Below are positions 34,079 through 41,495 of a stretch of DNA of 64,000 nucleotides, piece by piece. The stretch's first letter is position 1. The number at the start of each line of letters is the position of its first letter. Below the pieces are notes generated by a model. It was not told the origin of the DNA. It saw only the letters and a list, made by a program, of their open reading frames with translations, and did no database searches. Where the stretch lies: assembly GCA_964428355.1 (NCBI GenBank), contig CAYRYU010000025.1, positions 1 through 64,000 on the forward strand. The letters are read 5' to 3'. Both the position numbers and the translations under genes were made by a program. The DNA comes from CAYRYU01 sp964428355. GTDB taxonomy: Bacteria; Muiribacteriota; Ozemobacteria; Ozemobacterales; Ozemobacteraceae.

Positions 34079-34545
34079 CAGGAAAGCGCCAGGGGGCTTC
34101 CGGGATGTCCATGATCGAGATCCTCATCGGGCTTTTCATATTGGGCCTCGTGATAATCCCCTCGTTCAACGTGATTCTCAGCGACACCCGGTCCGTGAAG
34201 GCGACGCGTGACCACGTGTCGGCGGCTTTTCTTGCACAGAAGATGTTCGAGACCGCCAGGTCGTTCAAGTTCGAACTCCTCGATTCGGAACAGTATTCAT
34301 CCGAGCCTGACAAACAAAAGAAAACTCTCGAATGGATCCTCAAGAACGACACGAATATGAACCAACAGAAGATCAACGGCATATTGTACAAGATCACCAA
34401 CGTCAATATCGAACCCGTCAAGAACAAGAATGCGGTTGACGACCCCTGGTTTCTGGTCCTCTTTTCTTTCGCAATCGAGTATCAAAGTCCGGACGGTCGA
34501 TCGCACCGTCTCGACCTGGCCACGGGGATAGCCCAGGAGGAATGA
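34075..34545 (+). CDS. Pseudopilin, PilV/GspI-like (cassette 3)
   Basis: A 156-residue protein. Prepilin site GASG|MSMIEILIGLFILGLVIIP with Glu at +5. The following helix (VSAAFLAQKMFETARSFKFE) has the LAxxxxE pattern of V/I-type minor pilins. It overlaps the DUF1343 stop codon (ATGA) and its own stop overlaps the next start (ATGA). The pilins in this cassette use more Lys and Asp than those of cassettes 1 and 2. Confidence 0.87.
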   Translation: MTGKRQGASGMSMIEILIGLFILGLVIIPSFNVILSDTRSVKATRDHVSAAFLAQKMFETARSFKFELLDSEQYSSEPDKQKKTLEWILKNDTNMNQQKINGILYKITNVNIEPVKNKNAVDDPWFLVLFSFAIEYQSPDGRSHRLDLATGIAQEE

Positions 34546-35204
34546 TGAGAGCGCTCCGCGGTTTCAGTCTGGTGGAGGTTTTGTCCGTCGTGATCATTCT
34601 CGTGGTCGTGATGGGCAGCCTTTTCAAAACCTTCTCCGGTGCCCGGCGCGGGGTGAACGAGGCAATGGAGAACCAGATCGTGAACGATGACCTCCAAAGG
34701 CTGGTGGACCGTTTGACCGAGGAGGTCAGGGAAGCGAACTACATCATCGATGACAACCTTCCAAAGGTCAAGCCCGGCGAGGAGGATTCGATCAACATCC
34801 CACCCGACGACGATTACCTCCTGTTCAGCAAGGTCACCTACGATTTCAAAAAGGATCCCAAGACCCTGACGGCGGACCAGGTAAATTACACGTCGAAACA
34901 GATCAAGTACTACCTGGTAAAGGAAGACCCTGACCAGGCCACGGGTCCGTATATTCTGTTCAGGTCGATGCTTCCGTTCGACGACCTTCGCAAGGCCGTG
35001 GAAAGCGAGAAAACGATTTTCCCGGTTATGAACGACATTGACCAGCTGCTGTTCTACCGTCTCGAAGAGCCTGATGCGAGACGTTCTGGAAACCTGTACA
35101 TGAAGGTCGTCCTCTCCCGCCAGGACAAGCCGGGCGATTCAGCTTCGAAGTACACTTCCTCCATAACCATGAACGTCAAGGAGAGGGGGGCCGAGCCGCA
35201 ATGA
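34542..35204 (+). CDS. Pseudopilin, PilW/GspJ-like (cassette 3)
   Basis: A 220-residue protein; ATG 34542 follows CAGGAGG, and a second ATG lies three bases on. Prepilin site LRG|FSLVEVLSVVIILVVVM with Glu at +5. The next helix (IVNDDLQRLVDRLTEEVREANYIID) is typical of J/W-type subunits, which pack against I and K at the pseudopilus tip. Its stop overlaps the next gene's ATG by 4 bp. Confidence 0.88.
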   Translation: MMRALRGFSLVEVLSVVIILVVVMGSLFKTFSGARRGVNEAMENQIVNDDLQRLVDRLTEEVREANYIIDDNLPKVKPGEEDSINIPPDDDYLLFSKVTYDFKKDPKTLTADQVNYTSKQIKYYLVKEDPDQATGPYILFRSMLPFDDLRKAVESEKTIFPVMNDIDQLLFYRLEEPDARRSGNLYMKVVLSRQDKPGDSASKYTSSITMNVKERGAEPQ

Positions 35205-37501
35205 CCGCGAAAAGGGGTTCCGCGATTCTCGTCGCGCTGGGGGTCGGATTCGTTCTCCTGATCGTGATCGCGACCCTCCGGAACTTTTCGAGCTATCGGA
35301 TCCAGACCACCATCCAGGAAAGCCGGAACGTCAAGGCGCTCGGGATAGCGGAAGCCGGGGTGGCCTTCGCCATGACCGAGCTTTCCCAGTCATTCGATTT
35401 CCAGACCCACAAGTCGAAATCCGACCTGACATGGGAGGGGGCCGAGACGAACACCCCAACCCTGGAGGCGAAAAGCGGTTTCAATTTCAACGTGACGAGT
35501 TCAGGCCGGGGAACCTACTGCGGGACGCTTGCGGACGGCGAATTCCGTGTCCGATGCGGGCCCATCACTTACGGAGACGACCCGAAACGCTCGACGAACA
35601 TCGACAAGAGCAAGGCTTACATCCATATCCAATCGATGGGCAAGGTCGGGGAGACCATCAAGTGCGTCGACGTGATCGTCCAGCGCAGGTTTCCGGGCCG
35701 CGAGTTCCTTCTCTACGACGGGGAGTATCTTTCGATCGTATACGGTGAACCGGGGGAAACCAACGTCAACAAATTCTCCACCGGGCACCTCTACGGGCAC
35801 AAAGGTATCGAGATCGGGAAGATCATGCGCGACAAGCACCAGACCTGCGCGGAGGGTTCCAACCAGGAGCTTTTCAACATGAACAGCATCATCAGCGGTG
35901 ATGGCGGAATCTTCCTGTACAACACGATCAAGGCGAATTTTCGTGCACGGCCCGGCCAGCCCGAGCTCACGGAAGATCTTCCCCGGACGATCGAGTTCCC
36001 TCTTTCGGGAACTTATTCCTCTTCCGATGCCGAGGTTCACGGGGAGATGCCAAAGGAGATCGCGGGCCAGGTGCCCAAGTTCCCCGAGGATCTCCAGAAG
36101 AAACTCGAAGGGCGCGTTCTGGACAAGGATGCCAAGGTCAGCATCATCATCAAGCGGATCCCGTTCGACGATCACCGGAAGGACGCCCAGGACGGAGGAA
36201 CCTACTTCTCCGAAGCCGAATGCAACGAGGAATACAGGGTTCCCGACGGCTGGCCCGACTCTTCGGGAAACGTCGTCAAGGTCAAGAAGATCGATTTCGG
36301 GAACGAAATCCATCAGGGCAATTTCACCCTTCCAGCTGGCTTCAAGGGCGTCATATTCGCGGAAGGAAACCTGGTCATCAAGGGGAATCCCCCAAAGGAC
36401 CTGAAGATCGTCTCGAACAAGAACGTTTTCATGGCAGGGGATTTCAACCAGGCCGGAAACCCCGGCGCAACGGGCGCGGGGCAGAACCCCGAACGCTACG
36501 GACTCCCCCAGAACTACGCGGAAAACGCTATGAAAAGCGAGGATTACATCCCTGACATCAAGAACAAACTCCTGAACGATGCCAATGTGACGGGGACTGG
36601 CTTCCGATACCACAAGGCGGTTTCGGTCATCGGAAAGGAGCGGGTGGTATACGATTATCGCAGCCCCGTGGACTGTTTCGAGAATGAGCTGTACCCCTTC
36701 ATGAAATACAAGATTGCCTCCTTCCTCAAGGACGAGACAAACGCCCGCAACTCGATACTGATGGTCAGCGGAAACGGCGGGATCGTCGCCTCGGCCACCA
36801 ACGGAACCGATGTAAGGAATTCGATTGCCTCATATTTTCAGGAGTTTCCCCTCCTCGACACTTCCGCCGAGGACGATATCAAGCAGAAGTTCGAGGATGC
36901 CCGGAACAACTCGGGATCGAACTTCTTCGATGACACGGCTTTCGATGGCCTCTGCAAGGAAACCTGGAAGAGTTACAGCTCCCTTTACCACGGAAAGCGC
37001 ATGGAGAACGAGGGCAGCTCCGAAAAGGGGAAGTTCGGGGTTTACAAGCTGCTCGAAAAGCTGAGGGGGGAGTTGATCGATTCCTCCGGCGCGGCAAAGC
37101 AGGACAAGCACGATGATTTCCTCTTCTTCCCGGAAATGACCCAGAACGCGATGTGCATCTCGGCGGGAAAAAGGAACAACGTCTTCTATTCCGGACCCGA
37201 CTACTCGAAGCGATTCGACGAAATCGGACGGTCGGAGACCTGTTTTTCGGCCCAGGTCGGGTTGAAGCATTCCAAGATGACGGAGATGGTCCACCGGCTC
37301 TACGGGTCCGAGATCCGGCTCGCCATTTTCCCGAACAAGCCGATCACGGGGCCGACCTACAATCCCCCGACGCGAAGGAAGATCTATGACGAAACCCTTC
37401 CACGGCTTGGGGGAGATTACGGCAACAGCGATCTTGCCGCTTTCCTGATCCTTACTTGGAAAGACACGCGGGTCACCGCAAAGGAGTTCCAGGAGTTCTG
37501 A
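35201..37501 (+). CDS. Oversized PilX/GspK-like pseudopilin with large C-terminal domain
   Basis: A 766-residue protein whose first 60 residues are an X/K-type pilin stalk: KRGSAILVALGVGFVLLIVI without Glu +5, then QESRNVKALGIAEAGVAFAMTEL, the family's conserved helix. The remaining 700 residues are far longer than the 200-330 usual for this class and are not recognised. A stretch with short beta strands (GFKGVIFAEGNLVIKGNPP, then NKNVFMAGDFNQAGN) suggests a beta-helix-like part. The other two cassettes have a short X-like pilin and a separate large secreted protein, so this may be a fused version of the two. Last gene of the DUF1343-V-W-X coupled set. Confidence 0.82.
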   Translation: MTAKRGSAILVALGVGFVLLIVIATLRNFSSYRIQTTIQESRNVKALGIAEAGVAFAMTELSQSFDFQTHKSKSDLTWEGAETNTPTLEAKSGFNFNVTSSGRGTYCGTLADGEFRVRCGPITYGDDPKRSTNIDKSKAYIHIQSMGKVGETIKCVDVIVQRRFPGREFLLYDGEYLSIVYGEPGETNVNKFSTGHLYGHKGIEIGKIMRDKHQTCAEGSNQELFNMNSIISGDGGIFLYNTIKANFRARPGQPELTEDLPRTIEFPLSGTYSSSDAEVHGEMPKEIAGQVPKFPEDLQKKLEGRVLDKDAKVSIIIKRIPFDDHRKDAQDGGTYFSEAECNEEYRVPDGWPDSSGNVVKVKKIDFGNEIHQGNFTLPAGFKGVIFAEGNLVIKGNPPKDLKIVSNKNVFMAGDFNQAGNPGATGAGQNPERYGLPQNYAENAMKSEDYIPDIKNKLLNDANVTGTGFRYHKAVSVIGKERVVYDYRSPVDCFENELYPFMKYKIASFLKDETNARNSILMVSGNGGIVASATNGTDVRNSIASYFQEFPLLDTSAEDDIKQKFEDARNNSGSNFFDDTAFDGLCKETWKSYSSLYHGKRMENEGSSEKGKFGVYKLLEKLRGELIDSSGAAKQDKHDDFLFFPEMTQNAMCISAGKRNNVFYSGPDYSKRFDEIGRSETCFSAQVGLKHSKMTEMVHRLYGSEIRLAIFPNKPITGPTYNPPTRRKIYDETLPRLGGDYGNSDLAAFLILTWKDTRVTAKEFQEF

Positions 37502-37601
37502 TCCCTTCCACCGCGATCGGCCCGATGGAAAATGAACCAACCTGCCCCCGAACCCTCGGCGGTTCCGGGTGCTTTCGCGGGTGGCGGAAACGGACCCAAG
37601 G

Positions 37602-39491
37602 ATGACCTTCCCTCTTCATGCCGGAATGCTCTTCAAACTGCTCTGGTTCCTGCGGGATCCCGCGCCCGATCCACCCGTTTCCTTTCTTGTCGGGTATTTC
37701 ATGATCTCCCTTGCCCTCGTTCATTTCCATTTCCTTCTCGTTAAAAGGCTGATCCCATCAAGGTTCCAAACAGGGGTTTCGGCGGTCTCGTGCCTTCTGG
37801 CGGGGCTCATGTGCTTTTCCCTCACGGTCTACTTCCGGTTTTTCTCGGTGGTGATGCCGGCCGACCTCATGCTTTTCGCGGACCACATCTCGGATGTCAG
37901 CTCCAGTATCGAGACCCTGGTCAGCTGGCAGGACCTGGGATTCCTCTTTCCCGATCTTGTCTGTGTTGCATCGATGCCATTTCCGCGGTTGGCCCTCTTC
38001 CTTTCATCGCTTGGGGAAAGGGTCTGGATGCTTCCGACAAGGTTCCACGCCGGGCTCCTGACCATTTCCCTGTTGATCTGGACCTTCCTTTCGAACCCTC
38101 TTGGAGTTCCTTCGTTGCCGGGTTGGGATACCGATCCCGTTCTCAGGTTGTCTCCTCCTGTCCATCTTCTCCTCGAGGGCGGGCAGGCGATTCTCCTGAG
38201 AGGCGGGTTCATCGCTCCCTCGTTGGAGGAACGGGAATCCGTCCGGGGAAAGCTTGTCGAAAGGCAACGATCGAAGAGCTCTCCCGAACTTCCGACTTCC
38301 CCAACCAGCCTCAAAGTCCCGAGATTGGCATCAGGAACCAACATCCTGATCGTTCAAGTCGAATCCCTGATGTCGTTCGCCCTGACCAGCCGAGTTTTGG
38401 ATGGGCCAGTAATGCCGTTTATGAGCGGCCTTTCCAGGGAGTCCCTCTCCCTGCCTTTCTTTTTCTCACAGGTCTTTTTCACCTCAGATTCGGACTTCTC
38501 GACCCTGACGTCGCTCTATCCGCTCGTTAACCACGTCGTTCACGGTGTCAGCTTCCGAAACGAGTTCCGGACCCTTCCAGGAGTTCTCGCCTCGAGGGGG
38601 TACCGTACCGTCTGGGCTTCTCCGGTCCGGAAAACATTCTGGAACGCCTCGAGGATGAACAAAGCCCTCGGGTTCGAAGAGACATACGGGCAGGAAGACC
38701 TTGGAGGCGGTCCGGTGGGGGGGCTCTACCTCAGCGATTCGGATTTCCTTTCAAAAATGGGAGGGATTCTCGCCGCAGGAAGGTCACCGTTCTTCGCGAT
38801 GTTGCTCACCTTCAGCTCCCATCATCCCTTCAAACTGAAGGGAGTCCCCGAAGCGATCCCCGCGGGATCCTTCCCCGCGGAAATGGATTCCGAAACGGTT
38901 GACTATCTCAATTCCATGCGAGTCCTCGACGGTGCAATCGGGAATTTTTTCCAGGAGCTGGAAAAAAGGGGTCTTCTCGAAAATACCCTGATTGTAATCT
39001 ATGGAGATCATTCGTCGCCCATCCTTTCCAGGGTTCGGGGGGTCCTGAAAATGTGCCGAGAGCTTCCCCAAAGCCAGACTGTGGGACGATTCCTCGGATC
39101 GAGAGTCCCCTGTCTATTCATTCATCGGGGTCATCTTCCAGCCCAGACCAATCCGAAAATCTGTGGCCAGATCGATCTTGCCCCTTCGATTCTCGACCTC
39201 ATGGGCGTTCAAGCGCCTTTCGAGTTCCTCGGTTCGAGTGTTTTTTCCGGAGAGTCAGGTTTCGTCGCCAACAAGTATTTCACCGGAAGGACCGGGGACC
39301 AGCTTTTCTGGGGGCGCCACAGCGCGGAGAGGAGGTTCAGCTTTGTGGCCTCCCTTCCCGAGCTCACTCCCACCGATCCTGATCCGTTGCTGCAATCGAT
39401 CTTCGACGATATGGAACTTTCGGAGACGATGATCACCAGGAATCTCTGCCTGTTCGAGGAAGAAACTGCATCCGGAGCGGGTTCCCCCTGA
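37602..39491 (+). CDS. LtaS-like membrane phosphotransferase (sulfatase fold)
   Basis: About 629 residues. The start is uncertain: ATG 37602 is used here, with GTG 37569 and ATG 37626 as alternatives and no clear ribosome site. Four to five N-terminal TM helices are followed by an extracytoplasmic sulfatase-fold domain. Motifs: NILIVQVESL (metal Glu), FTSDSDFSTLTSLYP with the nucleophile Thr, FSSHHPF, and IYGDHSS (metal Asp-His). These are the catalytic elements of LtaS-type glycerol-phosphate and related phosphoethanolamine transferases. In a bacterium with an outer membrane it more likely decorates a periplasmic glucan or surface glycan than makes lipoteichoic acid. It stands alone, 100 bp after cassette 3. 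Confidence 0.85.
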   Translation: MTFPLHAGMLFKLLWFLRDPAPDPPVSFLVGYFMISLALVHFHFLLVKRLIPSRFQTGVSAVSCLLAGLMCFSLTVYFRFFSVVMPADLMLFADHISDVSSSIETLVSWQDLGFLFPDLVCVASMPFPRLALFLSSLGERVWMLPTRFHAGLLTISLLIWTFLSNPLGVPSLPGWDTDPVLRLSPPVHLLLEGGQAILLRGGFIAPSLEERESVRGKLVERQRSKSSPELPTSPTSLKVPRLASGTNILIVQVESLMSFALTSRVLDGPVMPFMSGLSRESLSLPFFFSQVFFTSDSDFSTLTSLYPLVNHVVHGVSFRNEFRTLPGVLASRGYRTVWASPVRKTFWNASRMNKALGFEETYGQEDLGGGPVGGLYLSDSDFLSKMGGILAAGRSPFFAMLLTFSSHHPFKLKGVPEAIPAGSFPAEMDSETVDYLNSMRVLDGAIGNFFQELEKRGLLENTLIVIYGDHSSPILSRVRGVLKMCRELPQSQTVGRFLGSRVPCLFIHRGHLPAQTNPKICGQIDLAPSILDLMGVQAPFEFLGSSVFSGESGFVANKYFTGRTGDQLFWGRHSAERRFSFVASLPELTPTDPDPLLQSIFDDMELSETMITRNLCLFEEETASGAGSP

Positions 39492-39587
39492 GCTGGCCGG
39501 CGGTTCGTTCCGGGGCTCCAACGGATGATCACACGAGGGGGGCGGCCGAAGGACCTTCGAATGACGGAATTCGGGGCCTTCGGGATA

Positions 39588-39616
39588 TTGATGGATGCTG
39601 GAGTTTATGGTAGTAT
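39588..39616 (+). promoter_or_regulatory. Sigma-70-type promoter
   Basis: TTGATG, 17 bases, TAGTAT, ending 15 bases before the ATG at 39632. It would drive the zinc-ribbon gene and cheR. Confidence 0.5.
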
Positions 39617-39631
39617 TGAGCGATTCCAGCC

Positions 39632-39823
39632 ATGAAAGAAGAACGTTGTCCGCTCTGCTTGAGATTCCAGCCATTCGATCTGGAAAACCAGAAGTATTAC
39701 AAGCTCCAGAACACCGAGCGTCTGGTCTGCCGGGATTGCGGTCGGGAGATCGATCACCACATGCGCCCGACATGGCAGGTAATCGCTGGAAGGGTTTTTC
39801 CAAAAAGTACGCTGCAGCAATAG
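39632..39823 (+). CDS. Small zinc-ribbon protein
   Basis: A 63-residue protein with two CxxC knuckles (CPLC and CRDC) 26 residues apart, the pattern of a zinc ribbon, with a basic C-terminal tail (HHMRPTWQVIAGRV). No further family is recognised. It lies behind a good promoter and 46 bp before cheR, and the CxxC pairs are strong evidence that this short frame is real rather than the overlapping one. Its function is unknown; nucleic acid or protein binding is possible. Confidence 0.65.
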   Translation: MKEERCPLCLRFQPFDLENQKYYKLQNTERLVCRDCGREIDHHMRPTWQVIAGRVFPKSTLQQ

Positions 39824-39869
39824 ACGGAGGAGGCTTTTCCTTCTCCACCGCCGATTCCCTGGACGAGGC

Positions 39870-40925
39870 ATGAACCGGAAACTTTCACCGCACGAATACA
39901 TCCTGGTCCGCGATTTCTTCTCGCGCGAGTTCGGGCTTTTCTTCGACCCATCAAAGGTTACCTTCCTGGAAAACCGGCTCATGCCGGTCTTTGAGGAAGC
40001 GGGCTGCACGGACATGGTTGCCTTCCTTGCGCGGATCCACTCCGACCCTGACCGTCGGAAGAGGATACTCGATGCCGTAACGACGAACGAGACCTGGTTC
40101 TTCCGCCATCCCCGTCACTTCGACATCCTTCGGGAGCAGGTCCTCAACCAGCTCCTTCGGGAGCGTGCGAAAGCCGGGAACCGCAGGATAGGCATCTGGT
40201 CGGCGGGTTGTTCCATCGGCGCGGAAACTTTTTCCCTCGCGATAACCCTTCGGGAGACGATCAAGAACCCGGCGGACTGGTCCGTGACATTGATTGGAAG
40301 CGATATCTCGACTGCCGCTCTCGCCCGCGCCCGGGAAGGTATCTACTCCGCCGAGGAGCTCAAGCTGCTTTCCAACATGCTCCTTTCGAAATACTTCATT
40401 CCGGTTTCCCATGGTTGTTTCCAGGTCAAACCGGACTTGATGGCGATGGTGGAGTTCGAAAACCGGAATCTGCTTTCCGACTGGCCCGAACGGTCATTCG
40501 ACGTGATCTTCTGCCGCAACACCATGATCTATTTCCATGAATCCACCAAGGCTGCGCTGACGGAAAGGTTCTTCAAGGCACTTAGCCCCAATGGCGTATT
40601 CTTCACCAGTGCCACCGAAACCATCCATTGGGGAGAGCAGGGTGGTTTCGCGAAGGAGTTCATCCATGGCGAGTACATCTACCGGAAGACCGCCCAGGCC
40701 AAGAACTTCGTCCTTTACAAATTCCGTACTCCCAGCGACCTTCTGAAAGCCCTGAACCTCCTCGTCAAATCCCAGCACGAGTATCATCTCCTCCCCATTC
40801 CACAGGCGACCCCGGCTTCACCGAAGAAGGCGATTTTCATACCCAAAGGTCTCTCGGGAATCGTCGAACGGCTTTTTTCGGAAGCGAGCCTTTCCAGCGC
40901 AAGCCGCGAGGAAATCACCCGCTGA
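39870..40925 (+). CDS. cheR: CheR-type chemoreceptor/protein-glutamate methyltransferase
   Basis: A 351-residue protein. The N-terminal helical CheR domain (about 8-75) is followed by VTTNETWFFRHPRHFDIL, the SAM-binding motif WSAGCSIGAETFSLAI, IGSDIS and FDVIFCRNTMIYF, all family signatures. It methylates glutamates using S-adenosylmethionine. The usual GEEPYS reads GAETFS. About 80 residues follow the catalytic domain, with a predicted helix (TPSDLLKALNLLVKSQHEYHL) and no known domain. No cheB or receptor gene lies in the window, so it may serve a pilus-linked or alternative chemosensory system. Confidence 0.9.
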   Translation: MNRKLSPHEYILVRDFFSREFGLFFDPSKVTFLENRLMPVFEEAGCTDMVAFLARIHSDPDRRKRILDAVTTNETWFFRHPRHFDILREQVLNQLLRERAKAGNRRIGIWSAGCSIGAETFSLAITLRETIKNPADWSVTLIGSDISTAALARAREGIYSAEELKLLSNMLLSKYFIPVSHGCFQVKPDLMAMVEFENRNLLSDWPERSFDVIFCRNTMIYFHESTKAALTERFFKALSPNGVFFTSATETIHWGEQGGFAKEFIHGEYIYRKTAQAKNFVLYKFRTPSDLLKALNLLVKSQHEYHLLPIPQATPASPKKAIFIPKGLSGIVERLFSEASLSSASREEITR

Positions 40926-41023
40926 CCCTGTCATCCGGTTGTCCGGGCAATCCATAGCCTGTTCCCAGGTTTCGGCGTAAATCCGCAGGTGCATTCTGCC
41001 GATAGGTGATTGGGAAAGTATCG

Positions 41024-41482
41024 ATGGCCAAGATCGACGAAACTCATGTCCGAATCCGGGTCTCTGCTCTTGTCCGGCGCGATGACGGGCGGATCTGCCT
41101 TGTCCGACACCGGAAGGATGACCGTCGTTACTGGCTTCTGCCGGGTGGTGGCCAGCATGTTTTCGAATCCGTCGAGGACGCTGCCCGTCGCGAGCTCGAG
41201 GAGGAAGTCCTGGTCTCGGTTCGCGGCTTCCGTTTCCTCGGGGCAAGGGAAAGCTGGACCCGGAAGGAGAACAGGCATATCCTTTTCCTTATCCTTGAAG
41301 GGTTGTCCCCTGATTTCTCCCGGATGGGAATCGGGAAAGATCCCAGGGTCGAAGGGATCGATTTCATGAACGCGGACGAGGTTCGGGGGAAGCCTGTTTA
41401 TCCCGCCATGGGCGAGGACCTTCTCCGGTTGTTCCGGGGAGAGAGTATCGAATCTTTCAAAACGCTGGCCTGGGTCCCCTGA
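41024..41482 (+). CDS. Nudix hydrolase
   Basis: A 152-residue protein from ATG 41024; a TTG at 41006 is an alternative start. The Nudix box reads GGQHVFESVEDAARRELEEEVLV, matching GX5EX7REUXEE, but the final conserved Gly is Leu. The glutamates that bind metal are present. The family hydrolyses nucleoside diphosphate-linked compounds; the substrate cannot be told. The N-terminal RIRVSALVRRDDGRICLVRH strand is typical of ADP-ribose/NTP-type members. It lies between cheR and the TPR gene and may be co-transcribed with the latter, 13 bp away. Confidence 0.87.
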   Translation: MAKIDETHVRIRVSALVRRDDGRICLVRHRKDDRRYWLLPGGGQHVFESVEDAARRELEEEVLVSVRGFRFLGARESWTRKENRHILFLILEGLSPDFSRMGIGKDPRVEGIDFMNADEVRGKPVYPAMGEDLLRLFRGESIESFKTLAWVP

Positions 41483-41495
41483 TCCGGAGGAAAGA

